Origin: Utricularia gibba | Taxonomy: Eukaryota > Streptophyta > Magnoliopsida > Lamiales > Lentibulariaceae | Reading direction: 5' to 3' | Length of the DNA: 64,000 nucleotides | Assembly (NCBI GenBank): GCA_002189035.1 | Contig: NEEC01000004.1 | Coordinates: 5,084,001-5,148,000 of the forward strand | In this document: positions 10,681-21,574 of the stretch, in pieces | Position numbering within the stretch: the stretch's first letter is position 1 | How the letters are laid out: each line of letters starts with the position of its first letter | Made by a program: the position numbers and the translations under genes | Notes under the pieces: generated by a model | Database searches by the model: none | What the model was told of the DNA's origin: nothing | What the model saw: only the letters and a program-made list of their open reading frames with translations

Positions 10681-13600
10681 TCAGAGGGTCGGCTTCGTGT
10701 AGTTCTTGAGCAAAAGGGAACTACAGATCACGGTAATGGAGGAAGCGGCCATGGCTCCGCCGGCAAGCCACGGCGGAAGACGGAACCTGGCGACCGGATA
10801 AAGCGCGCCCGCTGCTATGGGAATGCTGAAGCAGTTGTAGCTGAATGACCATAAGTAATTCAACCTGATTCTGTAGAAGGTCTTCCTTGACAAGTCCACA
10901 GCCGTTATCACATCCTCCAAGTTGCTCCTCATCAGAACTATGTCTGCCGCTTCATTAGCGATGTCCGTACCTGCGCCGATCGCAATCCCCACATCCGCCG
11001 CAACCAGTGCCGGCGCGTCGTTTATCCCATCACCGACCATGCAAACCACGTCCCCATTTGCCTGAATTACAACCCCAATTCATTACACATCATTCAGGAA
11101 GACTTGAGCTTTTAGAAAACACTAACCTGTAGCTCCTTCACTTTCTCTGCTTTCTGCTCGGGCTTAGCCTCTGCAATGACTGAATTTATGCCAACCTCTT
11201 TGGCTATGGCTAGTGCAGTGCCACGGTTATCGCCTGTCAGTATAATGCTACTGATTCCCATGGAGCTGAGAATCGACACAACACGTCGAGCCTCAGGTCT
11301 TACAGGGTCTGATACAGAGAGGATCCCATGAAGCTCCTTGTTGATCGACACCAGGATGCATGTTTGAGCCCGAGTTTCCACTTCTGCTAGCTTTTCCTCA
11401 GCGTTTGTTGGAATAGTGACACAGTGAAAATCCATCAAACTCCTGTTTCCTACCAGTACTTCTTTGCCTTCGACTACTGCTCTCACTCCATGCCCAGGGA
11501 AAGACTCGAAGTCACTCGTTCCTGGCCAGACTGGGTTGTCTTCTTTGGGTCTAAACGTTTCTGCATATTCAACTATTGACTTTGCCAATGGATGCTCACT
11601 GTTTACCTGATAGACAGCGCATGTGGTGGATTCAATGAACATTCAGTATCCGATGAAACATACCATGGAAAAAAAGAGGAGCAAATGTAATAATACCTCA
11701 GCAGCAGCAATCAGTGAAGTGAATTCCTGCAGGCCTGTTTCTCGCAAAAGGTGGCAACTGACTACCACTGGCTTGCCGATGGTTAGAGTTCCAGTTTTGT
11801 CGAAGATGATGCGGTTTACCTGATAAGCATCTCAGCTTTAGATTTTAGTTTCAAATTTCAACTCAAACAGACAAAGCAGGAGAGGGTATAATCCGAGCAC
11901 CTTGTGAGTGATTTCTAATGCCCGGCCACCTTTAATCAACACCCCTTGAGAAGCACCGACTCCGGTACCAACCATGACTGCTGTTGGGGTGGCCAGCCCG
12001 AGTGCACACGGGCAAGCTATCACCATGACTGAAATGCCAAACTGAAGAGCAAGCTCGAAGGCATCCATGGAAGCTGGGATCCAGGATTTCGGGTATCCGT
12101 TCAGTTTTCCAGCGAAAAACCAGGCAAGCCAGGTGCAGAATGACATAAATATGACCTGAGAGTTGCATAAAAAATAAGCACCAGCCTCGAAACTCAAGCC
12201 AAGGAATGGATTAGTTTAGTCTAGAAAAGAGGACTGTGTTTTACCAAAGGGACAAAAAATTTGGATACATGATCTGCAAATTTCTGGACAGGAGCTTTGA
12301 CAAGCTGTGCACGCTCAACAATTCGAACAATTCTTGAAAGAGCGCTCTCTGAGCCTACTGCTGTTGCCTTAACATGGAGTAAACCGTTTCCATTGACAGT
12401 TCCTCCAATAACAGAGTCGCCAATGCCTTTCATCACTGGCTTGGATTCACCTGTGATCATGCTTTCGTTGACATCGCTGTGACCCCATAAAACAACCCCA
12501 TCACAAGGCACTTTTGTGCCAGGAACAACTTTCAATACATCGTTCTTTTTTACCAACTGATTATCTATTTCTTCCTCCTCAATCACATTTCCTTCCCTGT
12601 CCAATAGTAACAAAATTGACTTATTAGAAGACAAGGCCAATAGCTTTTCTATGGAATTAGAAGTCCTTCCCTTTGCCACAACCTCCAGATACTTCCCTAG
12701 AAGAATGAAAGAAATGAGCGTTGAGCTCGTTTCAAAGAAATCCATGGACTCAAATCTTGAAGATGTTGCCGCCCTCACAGCCGAGTACACTGAATAGAAG
12801 TAAGCTGCATTTGTTCCTAAGGCAATCAAGACATCCATGTTTGCTGATCCACGGCATATTGCTTTGTAAGAAGCAATGTAGAATCGTCTTCCAATGATGA
12901 ATTGAACCGGTGTTGACAATATCCACTTTAGAACCATCCCAACAGTGAGCGCATTCACTATCCTCGTCTCCAGTGCATCATTAAGCACAGGTACGTACAT
13001 GAAAACCATGGATATCAGAAACACTGGCAAGCTGAAGGCAAGACTCCAGAGGAATGAGATAAGGTATTCTCGTCTTTCTTTCTTTCTAAGGTCCTCCCTT
13101 TCCCCTCTTTCTGGATACATCTTCGCAGTCAAAGTCCCAAATTCAGAGTTCTCAATGGATTTTATAAAATCTCTAGGCCCTACTAAATCGGGTTCATAGA
13201 CAACTGAGAGTTTCTTTATCCCAGGTTCAAACTTCACCTCCTCAACGCCAGGCATTTCCATGAGAGACTTTTTGATCACGTGGAACAGGTTTTCAGTATG
13301 CAGACCATCAACAAGGAGATGTACAGTGGCACTCTCCTTGCCAACACTAACAACAGTACCACGAATTCCCCTGTGTTCCAGGGCTTCCAAGATTGCAACA
13401 TGCGTTATAATACTCGGATCAAAATGGACTTCAAGTTGCTCGTTGGGTACAGAAACCAGAACTTTATTCACTCCACGCAAAGCTCCAACATAGCTTTCCA
13501 TTTCACGAGAAATGGAGTTCATGCCCTTGAGATCAATCCTGCAAACTTGTGTACACCACTCACCTGTCTCTTCTGACATCAGTTCAGCCTCAAAGCCTGT

Positions 13601-14262
13601 ATCCTCAATAGCCACGCGGATTGTTTCCTCCTGTACATAGTGATATAAGATATGAAGAATGCCAATCCCATGTCAAATATCGAAGTAAAAACAAGGAATT
13701 CGTTGTTTGGGTCAGTTGAATCTCGTAGAAAAACTCTACTGAGAATATTATACTATCAGTAAATGTATACACTCCCTTAGGGAAGCACAGTTCATTGTTC
13801 AAACTGTATACACGAAACCACAAAAAAACATCACAGCACAAAAAAACATTTCTTTTTGTTTTGGTGAATGGAATACCACATAAAAATCAGAGATTGATGA
13901 ACACTTAATCCAAGAAACCAAATCCTTAGGTAGTATCATGATCACCGGTTCAATTAAGAAGGTTGAAATGGACTCACATCGGAGAACTCCGGGAAATACA
14001 CGACCTGGACACGATTGTTCAACGCGTCAATTACCGCCTCCTTAATCCCAGGAAGACGTTTAACGGCCTTCTCCACCGAAGCGGTGCATGCCGAACACGT
14101 CATCCCTGTAACGGTGTACACGGCCGTCGCTTCTGGCACCAACAAACCCGTCTCCTCGTCGGAAGCCTCCGCCACCGCATTGGCGTATCTTGAGAACTTA
14201 GGCATCCACGTGTAACTCGATAATCCTCCGTTCCCTCTTCTACTCACAGCTTTCGCGGCCAT
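10681..14262 (-). CDS. HMA5: Copper-transporting P1B-type ATPase, HMA5-like
   Basis: Six in-phase exons: 14262-13978, 13630-12245, 12155-11901, 11819-11697, 11606-11127 and 11061-10681, giving about 969 residues. HMA5-type pumps move Cu(I) across membranes and contribute to copper efflux and detoxification in roots. The first HMA domain has its metal site (GMTCSAC). The second has lost it: GMNSIS stands where the family has GMTCxxC. The catalytic core is complete: actuator and TGES loop ([11 protein letters not shown]), CPC transmembrane metal motif (VIACPCALG), phosphorylation site DKTGTLT, SEHPLAK and [10 protein letters not shown]. The C-terminus stops soon after SLLLKNY, shorter than Arabidopsis HMA5. 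An in-frame ATG at 14343 exists, but MAAKAV at 14262 resembles the family start MATK/MAAK. Confidence 0.92.
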
Positions 14263-15484
14263 AAGCAGCGACAGAAAACACCAGATGTGACCCCAAAATC
14301 TCAACCTTCTTCCTTTATTCTGTATAGCCGGTGGCGTCGTCAACTATGAACTCAAAACCGTCACGGCAGCCCGTGGTGGGCGGTCCACCCAAACTCAGGC
14401 ACCCACAGTGGACTTTCGCTTTTAAAAAAGAGAGCGAATTGGGATTTTACTTTTTTTTTATATTTTTTTTGAAAAAAATGAACAAAATTATAAATTTTTA
14501 GGGTCTATTTCACCAAGAATACGGAAGGAGCCGGAAATCTCTCATCTTGAGAACAAAAAACCCAATTTACCGCGATTCGAAAATTTTCCGTTTCTTGCCC
14601 AGGTGATTTTCGAAAAAAATCCATCTTTTAGGGGTTTTAGGGCTTCTGTTCTTGCTTGATATACGCTTAACGCACAGGTTTTGAATTCTTTCCGGGGTGT
14701 TTGCGTTTTTGTGGATTCGGGCGTTTGGGAAAGGGGAAGTGGAGAAACTATAAAAGGGATTATTTTGTTTCTGTAGTTTTGCTTCGAAACGTGTCTGTAA
14801 ATTCAAACCTGCTTCATTCTAGTTGGGCGGGCTTTTGGGAAGAGAGTAGAAAACAAAAGGCGATATTCTTTTTTTTTTTTGAAATTATTACCAGCTCTGT
14901 GGTCTTTCTTTGAAATGCTTTTAAAAGTTTCATCCTTGTTCATTTTTTATACGCATTTGGCCATCCCCCCTCAAGATATTATAATGATGTCTTGTTCAAT
15001 TTGTTGTATTTTCTAGTAGTACCGCTATCAGGTTTTTTTTTTTTGGTGCTTTTAGTAATGGAGCCTTTTAATGGTGAAGATTGCGTGTCCATTCTTATTG
15101 TATGTGGTTTTAGTGTGAATGCTAATGATGGTCCATATGACCTGCGCTCGCGTTTTGCTCTGTGTTAGGTTTTTATGAATAGAATTGCTTATTCGATGAT
15201 GCAAGATCTGCTCCTTTATTTAATTTAATGGATTCTTCTAAATAAGCTCTCGATCTCTCATGCCATTGTAATGGATTGCACTCATTAGAAATGGAAACCA
15301 ATGCTGTCTTTTCGGTTGTTGCTATGTCACATATTAGTCACTTTTGGTTCAAAGTAATGAGTTGGGCTTTGTTTAGTGTTTTTTTTGGGTGTATTCAAGA
15401 GCTTTTTTTGAAGTTTGATTTCAATCATTTTCATGTTCTGTGTATAGTGTGCTAAATATCAATCATTCTTTCAGGGTAAGCTTC
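14263..15484. other. Divergent upstream region of HMA5-like and RanGAP genes; RanGAP leader
   Basis: The two genes point away from each other here. The first ~200 bases are the HMA5-side promoter and leader. From about 14560 the plus strand becomes T-rich with leader-intron character, ending in a TTTCAG acceptor at 15469-15474, ten bases before the RanGAP ATG. This suggests a RanGAP 5'-UTR intron of several hundred bases; its donor cannot be fixed by eye. No coding region is supported. Confidence 0.5.
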
Positions 15485-17095
15485 ATGGATGCAAAAACAC
15501 AAAATGGTGAACGCCGGCATACTACAATTAAACTCTGGCCACCAACCGAGAATACAAGGCGGATGCTTATTGAGAGAATGAAAAATAATCTGTCAGCTCC
15601 AACTATTTTTACCCAGAAGTATGGCAGTATCACGATTGGCGAAGCCACAAAGCATGCCAAGAGAATTGAGGAGTCAGCATATACCATGGCAAGTCAACAC
15701 TATGAACGAGAGCCAGATGGTGATGGAACTTCAGCTGTTCAGTTGTATGCCAGTGAATGCAGCAAGGCAATGCTGGATGTTCTCAAGGGAGGTTCTGTAG
15801 CCAAGGAGAAAGAGTTATCTACATCTGAAGTTAGTCCCACTTCGAGTGAAACATTCTTTGATATTTCCAAGGGCCAAAGAGCATTTATAGAAGAAGATGA
15901 AGCTCAGGTGCTTTTAAGCCCCTTAAAGGAACCTGGGAATTTTTACACTAAGATCTGTTTTAGCAATCGAAGCTTTGGTCATGGAGCAGCTCGTGTTGCT
16001 GGGCCTATCCTAGCGTCCATAAAGAATCAACTTAAAGAGGTTGATTTGTCAGATTTTGTCGCTGGAAGATCCGAGGCTGAAGCCCTTGAAGTTATGAAAA
16101 TCTTTTCAGAAGCTCTTGAAGGTTCTTCACTGAGGTATCTAAACATCTCTGACAATGCGTTAGGGGAGAAAGGAGTGAGAGCATTTGCGGCCCTATTGCA
16201 GTCTCAGACTTGCTTGGAGGAACTATATCTGATGAATGATGGAATATCCCAAGAAGCTGCTCGTGCTGTTTGTGAGTTGGTTTCTTCCACAAAGAACCTC
16301 CGAATCCTGCACTTCCATAATAATATGACTGGGGATGAAGGGGCTCTGGCCATTTCCGACATACTCAAACGGTGTCCTTTACTAGAGGATTTCCGCTGCT
16401 CATCAACTCGTGTTGGCACTGAAGGTGGTGTTGCCTTGACTGAAGCACTTGCAGAATGTGCAAGTCTCAAGAAACTTGATGTCCGTGACAATATGTATGG
16501 TGTTGACGCTGGCATCAAGCTGAGTAAAGCAATTTACAATCACAAGCTCCTATCTGAAATCTATTTGAGCTACCTAAACCTCGAGGATGATGGAGCAAGT
16601 GCGATAGCTAATGCTCTCAAGGAATCTGCTCCTCTTCTAACCGTCTTGGACATGGCTGGAAATGATATTACTGCCGAAGCTGCCCCAAGTCTAGCTGCTT
16701 GCCTTTTGCGGAAGAAGTCTCTGCTGAAATTGAACCTGTCAGAGAATGATCTCAAAGATGAAGGCGCGATTCAGATTAGCAAAGCACTAGAAGATCATCA
16801 TGAGCTGAAGGAAGTTGATATTAGCCAGAACTCTCTCAGAAGAGCTGGAAGTAGAGCTGTGGCTCAGGCTCTCATCCCTTTGGCCGCATTTGAACTCTTG
16901 AACATTAACGGAAATTTCATTTCTGAAGAAGGAATTGATGAATTGACCAGCATGTTCAAAGGGTTTCCGAGTAAACTTGGCCCGCTGGACGAGAACGACC
17001 CTGAAGGAGAAGACTTCGATAACAACGAGGATGAAGATGAATACGATGGTCAGGATGAATTGGAAGCTAAACTCAAGAATCTTGATGTCAACTAA
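15485..17095 (+). CDS. RANGAP1: Ran GTPase-activating protein (RanGAP), WPP-domain type
   Basis: Single-exon, 536 residues, as in Arabidopsis RanGAP1 (535). It stimulates GTP hydrolysis by Ran, maintaining the gradient for nucleocytoplasmic transport and spindle and cell-plate events. Residues 1-115 form the plant-specific WPP domain (LWPPTENTRRMLIERM) that targets the nuclear envelope through WIP/WIT partners. An insert with SRAFIEEE-like sequence (QRAFIEEDEAQ) follows. Leucine-rich repeats then run from about 190 to 480, with repeats such as LRYLNISDNALGEKG and LLKLNLSENDLKDEG. The C-terminus is the usual acidic tail (DPEGEDFDNNEDEDE). The ATG at 15485 (MDAKTQNG) was chosen over an in-frame ATG at 15440, which lies upstream of the leader intron acceptor. 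No breaks seen. Confidence 0.95.
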   Translation: MDAKTQNGERRHTTIKLWPPTENTRRMLIERMKNNLSAPTIFTQKYGSITIGEATKHAKRIEESAYTMASQHYEREPDGDGTSAVQLYASECSKAMLDVLKGGSVAKEKELSTSEVSPTSSETFFDISKGQRAFIEEDEAQVLLSPLKEPGNFYTKICFSNRSFGHGAARVAGPILASIKNQLKEVDLSDFVAGRSEAEALEVMKIFSEALEGSSLRYLNISDNALGEKGVRAFAALLQSQTCLEELYLMNDGISQEAARAVCELVSSTKNLRILHFHNNMTGDEGALAISDILKRCPLLEDFRCSSTRVGTEGGVALTEALAECASLKKLDVRDNMYGVDAGIKLSKAIYNHKLLSEIYLSYLNLEDDGASAIANALKESAPLLTVLDMAGNDITAEAAPSLAACLLRKKSLLKLNLSENDLKDEGAIQISKALEDHHELKEVDISQNSLRRAGSRAVAQALIPLAAFELLNINGNFISEEGIDELTSMFKGFPSKLGPLDENDPEGEDFDNNEDEDEYDGQDELEAKLKNLDVN

Positions 17096-17777
17096 GAAGG
17101 GTAGTTGCTTTCTTCTTCCATCTCCCTTCAGCAGCGGAGGTTGCTCTGCATCAGCATGTTGGTTTCTCTGCAACTGCTGATTACTTTCTTTCTGTTATGT
17201 ACTTTTCTTAGGAGAAAGAAACTGCTCTGTTTTCTTTTCTCATCAATCATTTTGACTGATGGCTGGTCGTTTTCATTACAAATGGTTGCCTTTTAAAGCT
17301 TGCTTACCATGTCAACGAACACAAGGTGTCGTAAGTTCAAACCAACACTGCAACTACAAGTCAAGCTGATAGTACAGTTTCAATGCACGCAAGAACGAAG
17401 ACCCATTCTCTGGGGTCAGCAAGGAGAACCGGGCCACAGGGGGGCCCATTCAGGATTCCTGCTCATCCGGAATCAGAGCACAGCGGCCACATTCCACTCA
17501 CATTTTCCAGTGAGATTTGATCTCGGTGAACGGAATCAGAAACATTGATCTTGCTGCCGGTGCTTCACGGAATCCCGAGCTGTTTGTGGCGCTTTCGATT
17601 TTTTAAAGGGGGGAGGGGGGTGTCTTTGATTTGGGTTTTCTGCTCTATGAATTCACTTTCTATCAGAGGAAACATTCATTAGACAGATGCATACCAACAC
17701 TGCTTCATACGAATCTTTCCTGCACGAAGAATATCGTTTTATTGTTACAAACAGATCACTTTCCCTGGCCACAGCAA
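17096..17777. other. RanGAP 3' region and intergenic DNA
   Basis: The first ~200 T-rich bases are the probable RanGAP 3' UTR. The open frame at 17300-17548 has no recognisable domain. The unknown gene at 17778-18290 converges on this region from the other side, so its 3' UTR also lies here. A GGGGGGAGGGGGG tract occurs near 17608-17620. Confidence 0.5.
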
Positions 17778-18290
17778 TCATAGTCTTGTGAAGTTGCAGG
17801 AATGTTGCTGATCTTGAGATGGAGTGATGTTGTTGCTGTACTGCATACGGGGAGGGACCCCCGGAATATGATGATCAAATGTTCTTCGTTCCCTTCTTGT
17901 TCCTTGTCTCATATTCTTCCTTGTTGGATGGGGGATGAAGACTCCTGTTCCTTTGCTCCCTCTTTTGATCGTTTGCTGAAATGATTCTTTTGTCGCAGGA
18001 TGGATAACCCCAGAATAAGCCTGAAAACAGAGCAAAACCTTAGAGCAGTGAAGGTTTGCTGATACCATTTGCATAAGAGGAGGAGGTAAAAAAACCTGTA
18101 GAGTTAGAGAAGGACAATGAGACAATTCGTCATCTTCAAGGAGAAGAGAAAGTTGCTTGCTCAAGTCCGCAAAGAAGACATCATCATCTTCAAACTCCAC
18201 AGCACCTTCCATGTATGAAATTTGCGTGCTCTTGTCTTTCAAGTAACCGATCTCCAACATATTCTCTTTTAAATAAAGAGAGAAAGGCAT
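17778..18290 (-). CDS. Conserved plant protein of unknown function, two exons
   Basis: Two exons: 18290-18096 and 18020-17778, joined in phase (TLQ|AYSG), about 145 residues. The first half starts MPFSLYLKENMLEIGYLKD and is acidic (GAVEFEDDDVFFADLSKQLS). The second is basic and carries FQQTIKRGSKGTGVFIPHP; a (K/R)xxGTGVF(I/L)P segment occurs in several uncharacterised plant proteins, which is my reason for thinking it real. There is no signal peptide or membrane segment. It ends with a Gln/His/Asn-rich tail. The gene converges on RanGAP. I do not recognise a function. Confidence 0.6.
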   Translation of the reverse strand: MPFSLYLKENMLEIGYLKDKSTQISYMEGAVEFEDDDVFFADLSKQLSLLLEDDELSHCPSLTLQVFLPPPLMQMVSANLHCSKVLLCFQAYSGVIHPATKESFQQTIKRGSKGTGVFIPHPTRKNMRQGTRRERRTFDHHIPGVPPRMQYSNNITPSQDQQHSCNFTRL

Positions 18291-19222
18291 TGTTAGTGGA
18301 TCCACATGAAGTAAGCATGTGGGATGGTGGGGTATTGGAAGTCAGCAAACCATGCTGTCACACGCCCACAGAAAACGTGAAATACAGCCCTGTTTTCTGT
18401 GTTTCTTGGTGAAATCTTTGACCCCACAGCTTCCATTACAAGATGAGGAGATAAGATTACTTCATCATCTTCATCTGCCTACACACCTCTGGATTCTCTT
18501 CCCATGGCTTATCTCTGCCTTTACCTCCAGGAGATAAGATCTCTGTGTGATTGTATCGCAGTTAAAAGCCATGGTGGTTGAACCACTGAACCCCATTGGA
18601 GGTTTGGGTGGCTCTTTAATGGTCAATGCCTCAAGTGCGCCATGGTCCTAAGAGATAGCAGGGATTCCTTGAGCCATGGCACATTTGGAAAGGCTGCTGC
18701 ATCTCTCTCTGTGTAGAAGTATACCAATGGCGTTTGTGGAAATTGGCCCATCAAAATCCGAATCTTAAACGCCATAAATGCTGGCTGTGACCACACTCTC
18801 TAGACCATTATTTGCTTGGCAACAGAGGCACATGGTGAGCCTGAGCTATTCTAACCAATATTCCTTTTTTGTGAACTGTATTCGTGTAGGGACTCACATT
18901 TTCCTTGTTATATTCTTCTAGCGAACATGCTTTTATCGGCTTCGTATCCAGATTTGGGATTTGCCGAGAAGCCAAAGCGAGGCTTCACGTTCACGGCGGC
19001 TCTGAACCCGGACCGGATACTTGGCCGGCCGGTGGACTCAGTGCCTGTCAATTTGATCTGAACTTGAAGTAAACTGCATCAATTTCACAATAACTGGTTA
19101 GGCTAATAATTTACAAGATTGGAAGAGGTTTAACAGTATGACAAAAACCAAAAGTGATGAGAGAACTGCAGCAGTTGAATTATTATCACACAAACAGGGG
19201 TTCTGTGACCACAGCCACCAGT
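18291..19222. other. Region between the unknown gene and NF-YC
   Basis: About 0.9 kb. It must hold the promoter of the unknown minus-strand gene and the 3' UTR of NF-YC. It also holds a small GC-richer open frame at 18927-19061, listed separately. Nothing else is supported. Confidence 0.45.
18927..19061 (+). CDS. Possible short ORF or terminal exon, 44 codons, unrecognised
   Basis: A GC-richer island in AT-rich DNA encodes 44 residues (starting MLLSASYPDLGFAEK, ending VDSVPVNLI). A TTCTTCTAG acceptor-like sequence lies just before it. The composition suggests coding origin, but I see no upstream exon and no family match. It could be a gene relic, a last exon of an unrecognised gene, or chance. 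Confidence 0.2.
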   Translation: MLLSASYPDLGFAEKPKRGFTFTAALNPDRILGRPVDSVPVNLI

Positions 19223-20001
19223 TCAAGAGTCCGAAGTGGGATGTGGTGGCTGCTGAGCCTGAGGAGGCCACATTTGCTGAGTTATGAAGGGGCGCGGCTG
19301 CTGGGCATAAAGAGCTGGATCAATAGGCTTCCCGACAAACATGCTCGGAACTCCAACTGAGGATGGGGGAGGCTGAGGAGGCATGTAATAGTAAGGAAGT
19401 CCTTCAGTTGGAGTACCCAAGGGAAGAGGTCCTCTTGGAATTGGAGCAAGCACCTCGTCCTTCAGGTCCTCCCTCGGCACGATGTCCACCAAGAAATCAA
19501 ATATGTCGGTCCTTGTAATGGCGGCGGCGATGTCATTTTTCTGAAGAGTCCTTCTTTTGCTCTCCTCGGTGTGATTCCATGCTCGTAAAGTCAGCTCAAG
19601 AATGAACATTTCGCAGGCTCGAGCGAAGATGACAGGGCTTCAGCGGATATCATTCTCACGTCTTCATCAGCTTTCATTATCTTCTTGATCCTTGCCAACG
19701 GCAAGCTGTGGTTCTTAAAGTCTGTGACGCGATCGATTTCTTCATACTGGTTAGCCCAAAACTGCTGGAGCTGTAGCTGCAATTGCTGCTGCTGCTGTTG
19801 GTGCACTTGTTGGTAAGCGAGTTGATGTTGTGCCATCTGAACAGCAGATGGGGCAGGAAGACCGGGGGCATGAGGAGATTGTGCTGAAGCCCCAGATACA
19901 GCCCGAGGGGCTCCTGTAACTAGGTTAGTTTGATACGGATTCATACTGAACAGAGCCTGGTTGGAGCTGCCTGGAACCTGTCCATTTTCCTGATGCTCCA
20001 T
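19223..20001 (-). CDS. NF-YC: Nuclear transcription factor Y subunit C (NF-YC9-like), one frameshift
   Basis: NF-YC pairs with NF-YB through a histone fold and then binds NF-YA or CONSTANS-type factors at CCAAT boxes. The coding region is intronless, as usual. The N-terminus ([15 protein letters not shown]) has a Gln-rich stretch, then the histone-fold core [19 protein letters not shown]. The frame breaks inside the fold at a three-G run on the plus strand (19635-19637). As written it reads SAEALSSS, whereas the family has [15 protein letters not shown]. One added base gives [12 protein letters not shown] and the frame then runs through [18 protein letters not shown] to the Pro/Gln-rich C-terminus ending HPTSDS. 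Everything outside that base looks functional, so an assembly error is likely. Confidence 0.9.
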
Positions 20002-20903
20002 TTTTAGTTCTTAGCCGACCTACAATGTTCCAGCGTTCAAACAAGCATTGTACAAGATCTGAAAATGCATGCACAAACGATCATCTTAAACAGAAAGACT
20101 AGAAACAATAAAATCATGACAAGTTTAACATGCTCTGTTTCTATGAAAGGACCTTTCCAAAACTCCCGCTAACTTGAAGCTAACCAACCAAGAAACGTTT
20201 TCGCCAAAAAAAAATAAAGAGCCATGTCCAAGCACTCGTCCATACCATCAGATTTCGGACACTCCATAACGCCCTACAAGAAGGTTTCCAAAGGTTTTGT
20301 TGACACACATCAGCAAGACCATTCAGCTATTCTGTTGTTAATGTGACACGCACATCAACAACAGCAACTTTCAACTTCCCGTTACCAAAACCAACCTTCA
20401 CTCTAGTACTAAATCATGCCAAGCTTTGCTACTTAATCCATGAATCAATCAAGATAATTCCATCTTTTAATCAAACCTCAGGCCTAAGCAGACATGCGAA
20501 CTAGCTACTATATTCCTCAAGTGAACCCACCAACTCCCATATGCCCCACAAAAAGTATACACGGAACAAACACGACGCACACACAAATCGAAACTAAGAC
20601 CCCTATCGCGGCGAGCCCCATACATGCAACAACCTATCATTTCCGCGATCAACAAAGCCTCGTAAAGTTTCCTAAAACAAATCCAATCCGCTGAAATCGA
20701 GGAATGAATCGAATACACACACAAACCCCTGTACCTGGCGATTGGAGCCAACGAAGCTTGAAGCTGAAAAACGATTACCAAACCCCCTGGTTAGGGTTTC
20801 CCCGAAAAACAAGTAGCGATTTAGAATCGAATCCACGACAACAAAAACCGCTTTCAGTATTCCGCGGGCAGTTTGTTGAAGCATGACGATTGACGACTAC
20901 ACT
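20002..20903 (-). other. NF-YC 5' leader with intron
   Basis: The minus strand has an acceptor TTTTCAG at 20065-20059 shortly before the ATG, and a donor CAG|GTACAG at 20735/20734. Together they outline a 5'-UTR intron of about 675 bases, a common feature of NF-YC genes. The distal leader exon would run from about 20735 to about 20880. Positions are inferred from splice consensus only. Confidence 0.5.
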
Positions 20904-20915
20904 CCTATATATATA
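20904..20915 (-). promoter_or_regulatory. TATA box of NF-YC
   Basis: CTATATATATAG lies upstream of the probable distal leader exon. It is the only strong TATA sequence in the 200 bases before it. Confidence 0.5.
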
Positions 20916-21574
20916 GGGTGCGTCAACATGTATGTGCGCCACCCACCCAGTGGCAATAAAATAATAATAATTATTAATTCAATGAACTAATTTCCAATAT
21001 TATATTCGGAAACAAAATATGCCGAATAATTCACCAATTCCCAAATCATGGCTTCAGACAGCGTGAACCCTAGCGCTGAAATTATGGCATGCAGTACAAT
21101 GATCTTGTCCAGTGATTAGACATGCAAATAGGTTTAGGGCAGTTGTCTTCTGCGCATTTGCCAATTTGGGATTCAATGATTTAGTTAAAATTTGGTAAGG
21201 ATTCGTTCTGTGCACATAGAAGAAGCTTTCTGGTTTATTAGCTTTTGTACAAGAGACAGGAAAGGTAAAGCAGAGGAGTTACAAAGGAAAGCATAGAGAA
21301 GCTATGAACCCGGTTCTTGTTCTTCCCTTCCAGGCAGCCAGGCAGTCTCAGGATCCTGTACAGGCTCACCTCTTGGTGTACATTCCGGGATGGTAATGAT
21401 GGGCGCGCCTATTTTCCTATTGAGATCATGCTTGGCCCTTCAACCTGCCATAACATGCACTGACTCAGGGAGGTGTTGTGGTTGGATCAATGCATATCAT
21501 GACAGAAGTGTGGTTATGTGGTGTGTGAGGGCTGCTGCAAGTGGGGAGATGAATGGATGTTTGTTTAGAGAGAT
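20916..21574. other. Intergenic region, NF-YC promoter and TSJT1-like 3' end
   Basis: About 650 bases holding the distal NF-YC promoter and the 3' UTR of the DUF3700 gene. Short open frames here show no recognisable family. Confidence 0.45.

Noticed and set aside
14260-14343. Upstream in-frame start for the HMA5-like gene
   Set aside because: The added 27 residues are not conserved, while MAAK at 14262 matches the family start.
19740-19830. CAG-rich tract in NF-YC as a novel repeat expansion
   Set aside because: A Gln-rich N-terminus is normal for plant NF-YC proteins.
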